A stretch of DNA of 6,054 nt. Source: JAYGED01 sp046582565 (GTDB taxonomy: Bacteria > Pseudomonadota > Alphaproteobacteria > JAAXGF01). The position numbers and the translations under genes are program-made. Position 1 is the first letter of the stretch, and each line of letters starts with the position of its first letter. The notes under the pieces are model-generated. The model worked only from the letters and a program-made list of their open reading frames with translations, was not told the origin of the DNA and made no database searches. The DNA lies in assembly GCA_046582565.1 (NCBI GenBank), contig JAYGED010000067.1, forward strand, positions 1 to 6,054, read 5' to 3'. Below are positions 4,861 to 6,054 of this stretch, piece after piece.

Positions 4861-5176
4861 CGCAAAACGTTCGGATTAGGGATCTTTTTTAAAGGTTCCG
4901 CGCTTCCGGGTGGCTTTGTGCGCTCTGTTTCGATTGCTCTTTGACATGTGAATCAGGAAGAGATACGTGGGCGGCGGTGCGAACAGCCGTACGCTTGCGT
5001 AAGCTATAGTTACTTGGCCAATATGGTTCGAGACCGCAGTTTTCTGAGGTTTTGGGTCATGGCGGATCAAGTAGCCGTGCTAAGTGTACGTGCAAAGGCC
5101 AGGCTTGATGGAAAGCCGGGAGCCGATGCTGGCATTCGTGTCGGTTTTGGTTTCGGGGCGCTGTCAGGCTTTAAGT
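4861..5176 (+). other. 16S rRNA leader (transcribed, removed during processing)
   Basis: The stretch between the P2 start and the mature 16S 5' end. It holds boxA at 4935-4946 and, just before it, a possible GCGC/GCGC hairpin (4899-4922) in the position where boxB-like stems occur. Its last part should form one strand of the RNase III processing stem, whose partner lies beyond the window. A 78-codon open frame across it (4948-5184) runs into 16S and is not a gene. Confidence 0.65.
4935..4946 (+). promoter_or_regulatory. boxA antitermination site of the rRNA operon
   Basis: TGCTCTTTGACA differs by one base from the classical rRNA boxA TGCTCTTTAACA, which is bound as RNA by NusB-NusE to prevent Rho-dependent termination. 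It lies about 75 nt into the predicted transcript. The embedded TTGACA has no suitable -10 downstream, so it is not read as a promoter. Confidence 0.8.

Positions 5177-6054
<878 letters not shown>

Noticed and set aside
4941..4946. TTGACA as a third rRNA promoter
   Set aside because: No -10-like hexamer lies 16-18 bp downstream; the sequence is part of boxA.

Overview
The window looks like chromosomal DNA of an alphaproteobacterium, probably near the Rhodospirillales/Kiloniellales. The partial 16S gene at the right end has the alphaproteobacterial GTGAAATTCGTAGAT signature and a short V3 hairpin. The protein genes agree: a pyrrolysine-free MttB of alphaproteobacterial type, an RpoH-type sigma factor, and a Flp/Tad pilus pair. 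No transposase, integrase, CRISPR array or tRNA gene is visible. I cannot name the genus.

Layout, left to right. (1) On the minus strand at 1-934 is a fragment of a Tad/Flp pilus locus. A 54-residue Flp pilin gene (770-934) is followed after 10 nt by the prepilin peptidase cpaA/tadV (226-759). Beyond a 126-nt gap, a short ORF running off the left edge (99 to 1) resembles only the C-terminal tail of TadC. (2) After a 244-nt divergent intergenic region, the plus strand carries a 524-residue MttB-family methyltransferase (1179-2753) with no cognate corrinoid protein or reactivase visible. (3) It converges on a minus-strand RpoH-family sigma factor (2908-3792); the 154-nt gap holds candidate terminators for both. 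(4) rpoH diverges from a MarR-family regulator (3939-4562) with a four-cysteine C-terminal tail. (5) From 4563 to 5176 is the control region of an rRNA operon: an inverted-repeat cluster, an A/T-rich upstream element, two tandem sigma-70-type promoters, and a leader with a boxA antitermination site. (6) The 16S rRNA gene starts near 5177 and leaves the window at about E. coli position 922.

The most interesting spot is the rpoH/marR divergent region. A single palindromic TTGCAA hexamer (3904-3909) can serve as the -35 element in both directions, with exactly 17 bp to TATTAT for marR and 17 bp to TAAGAT for rpoH. A 21-bp dyad overlaps the marR -10 element, and the predicted marR transcript starts at or within a base or two of its ATG, so it should be leaderless. 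If real, this is a compact switch in which a cysteine-tailed MarR protein controls its own promoter and, by polymerase competition, a stress sigma factor. Everything beyond the sequence patterns themselves is inference.
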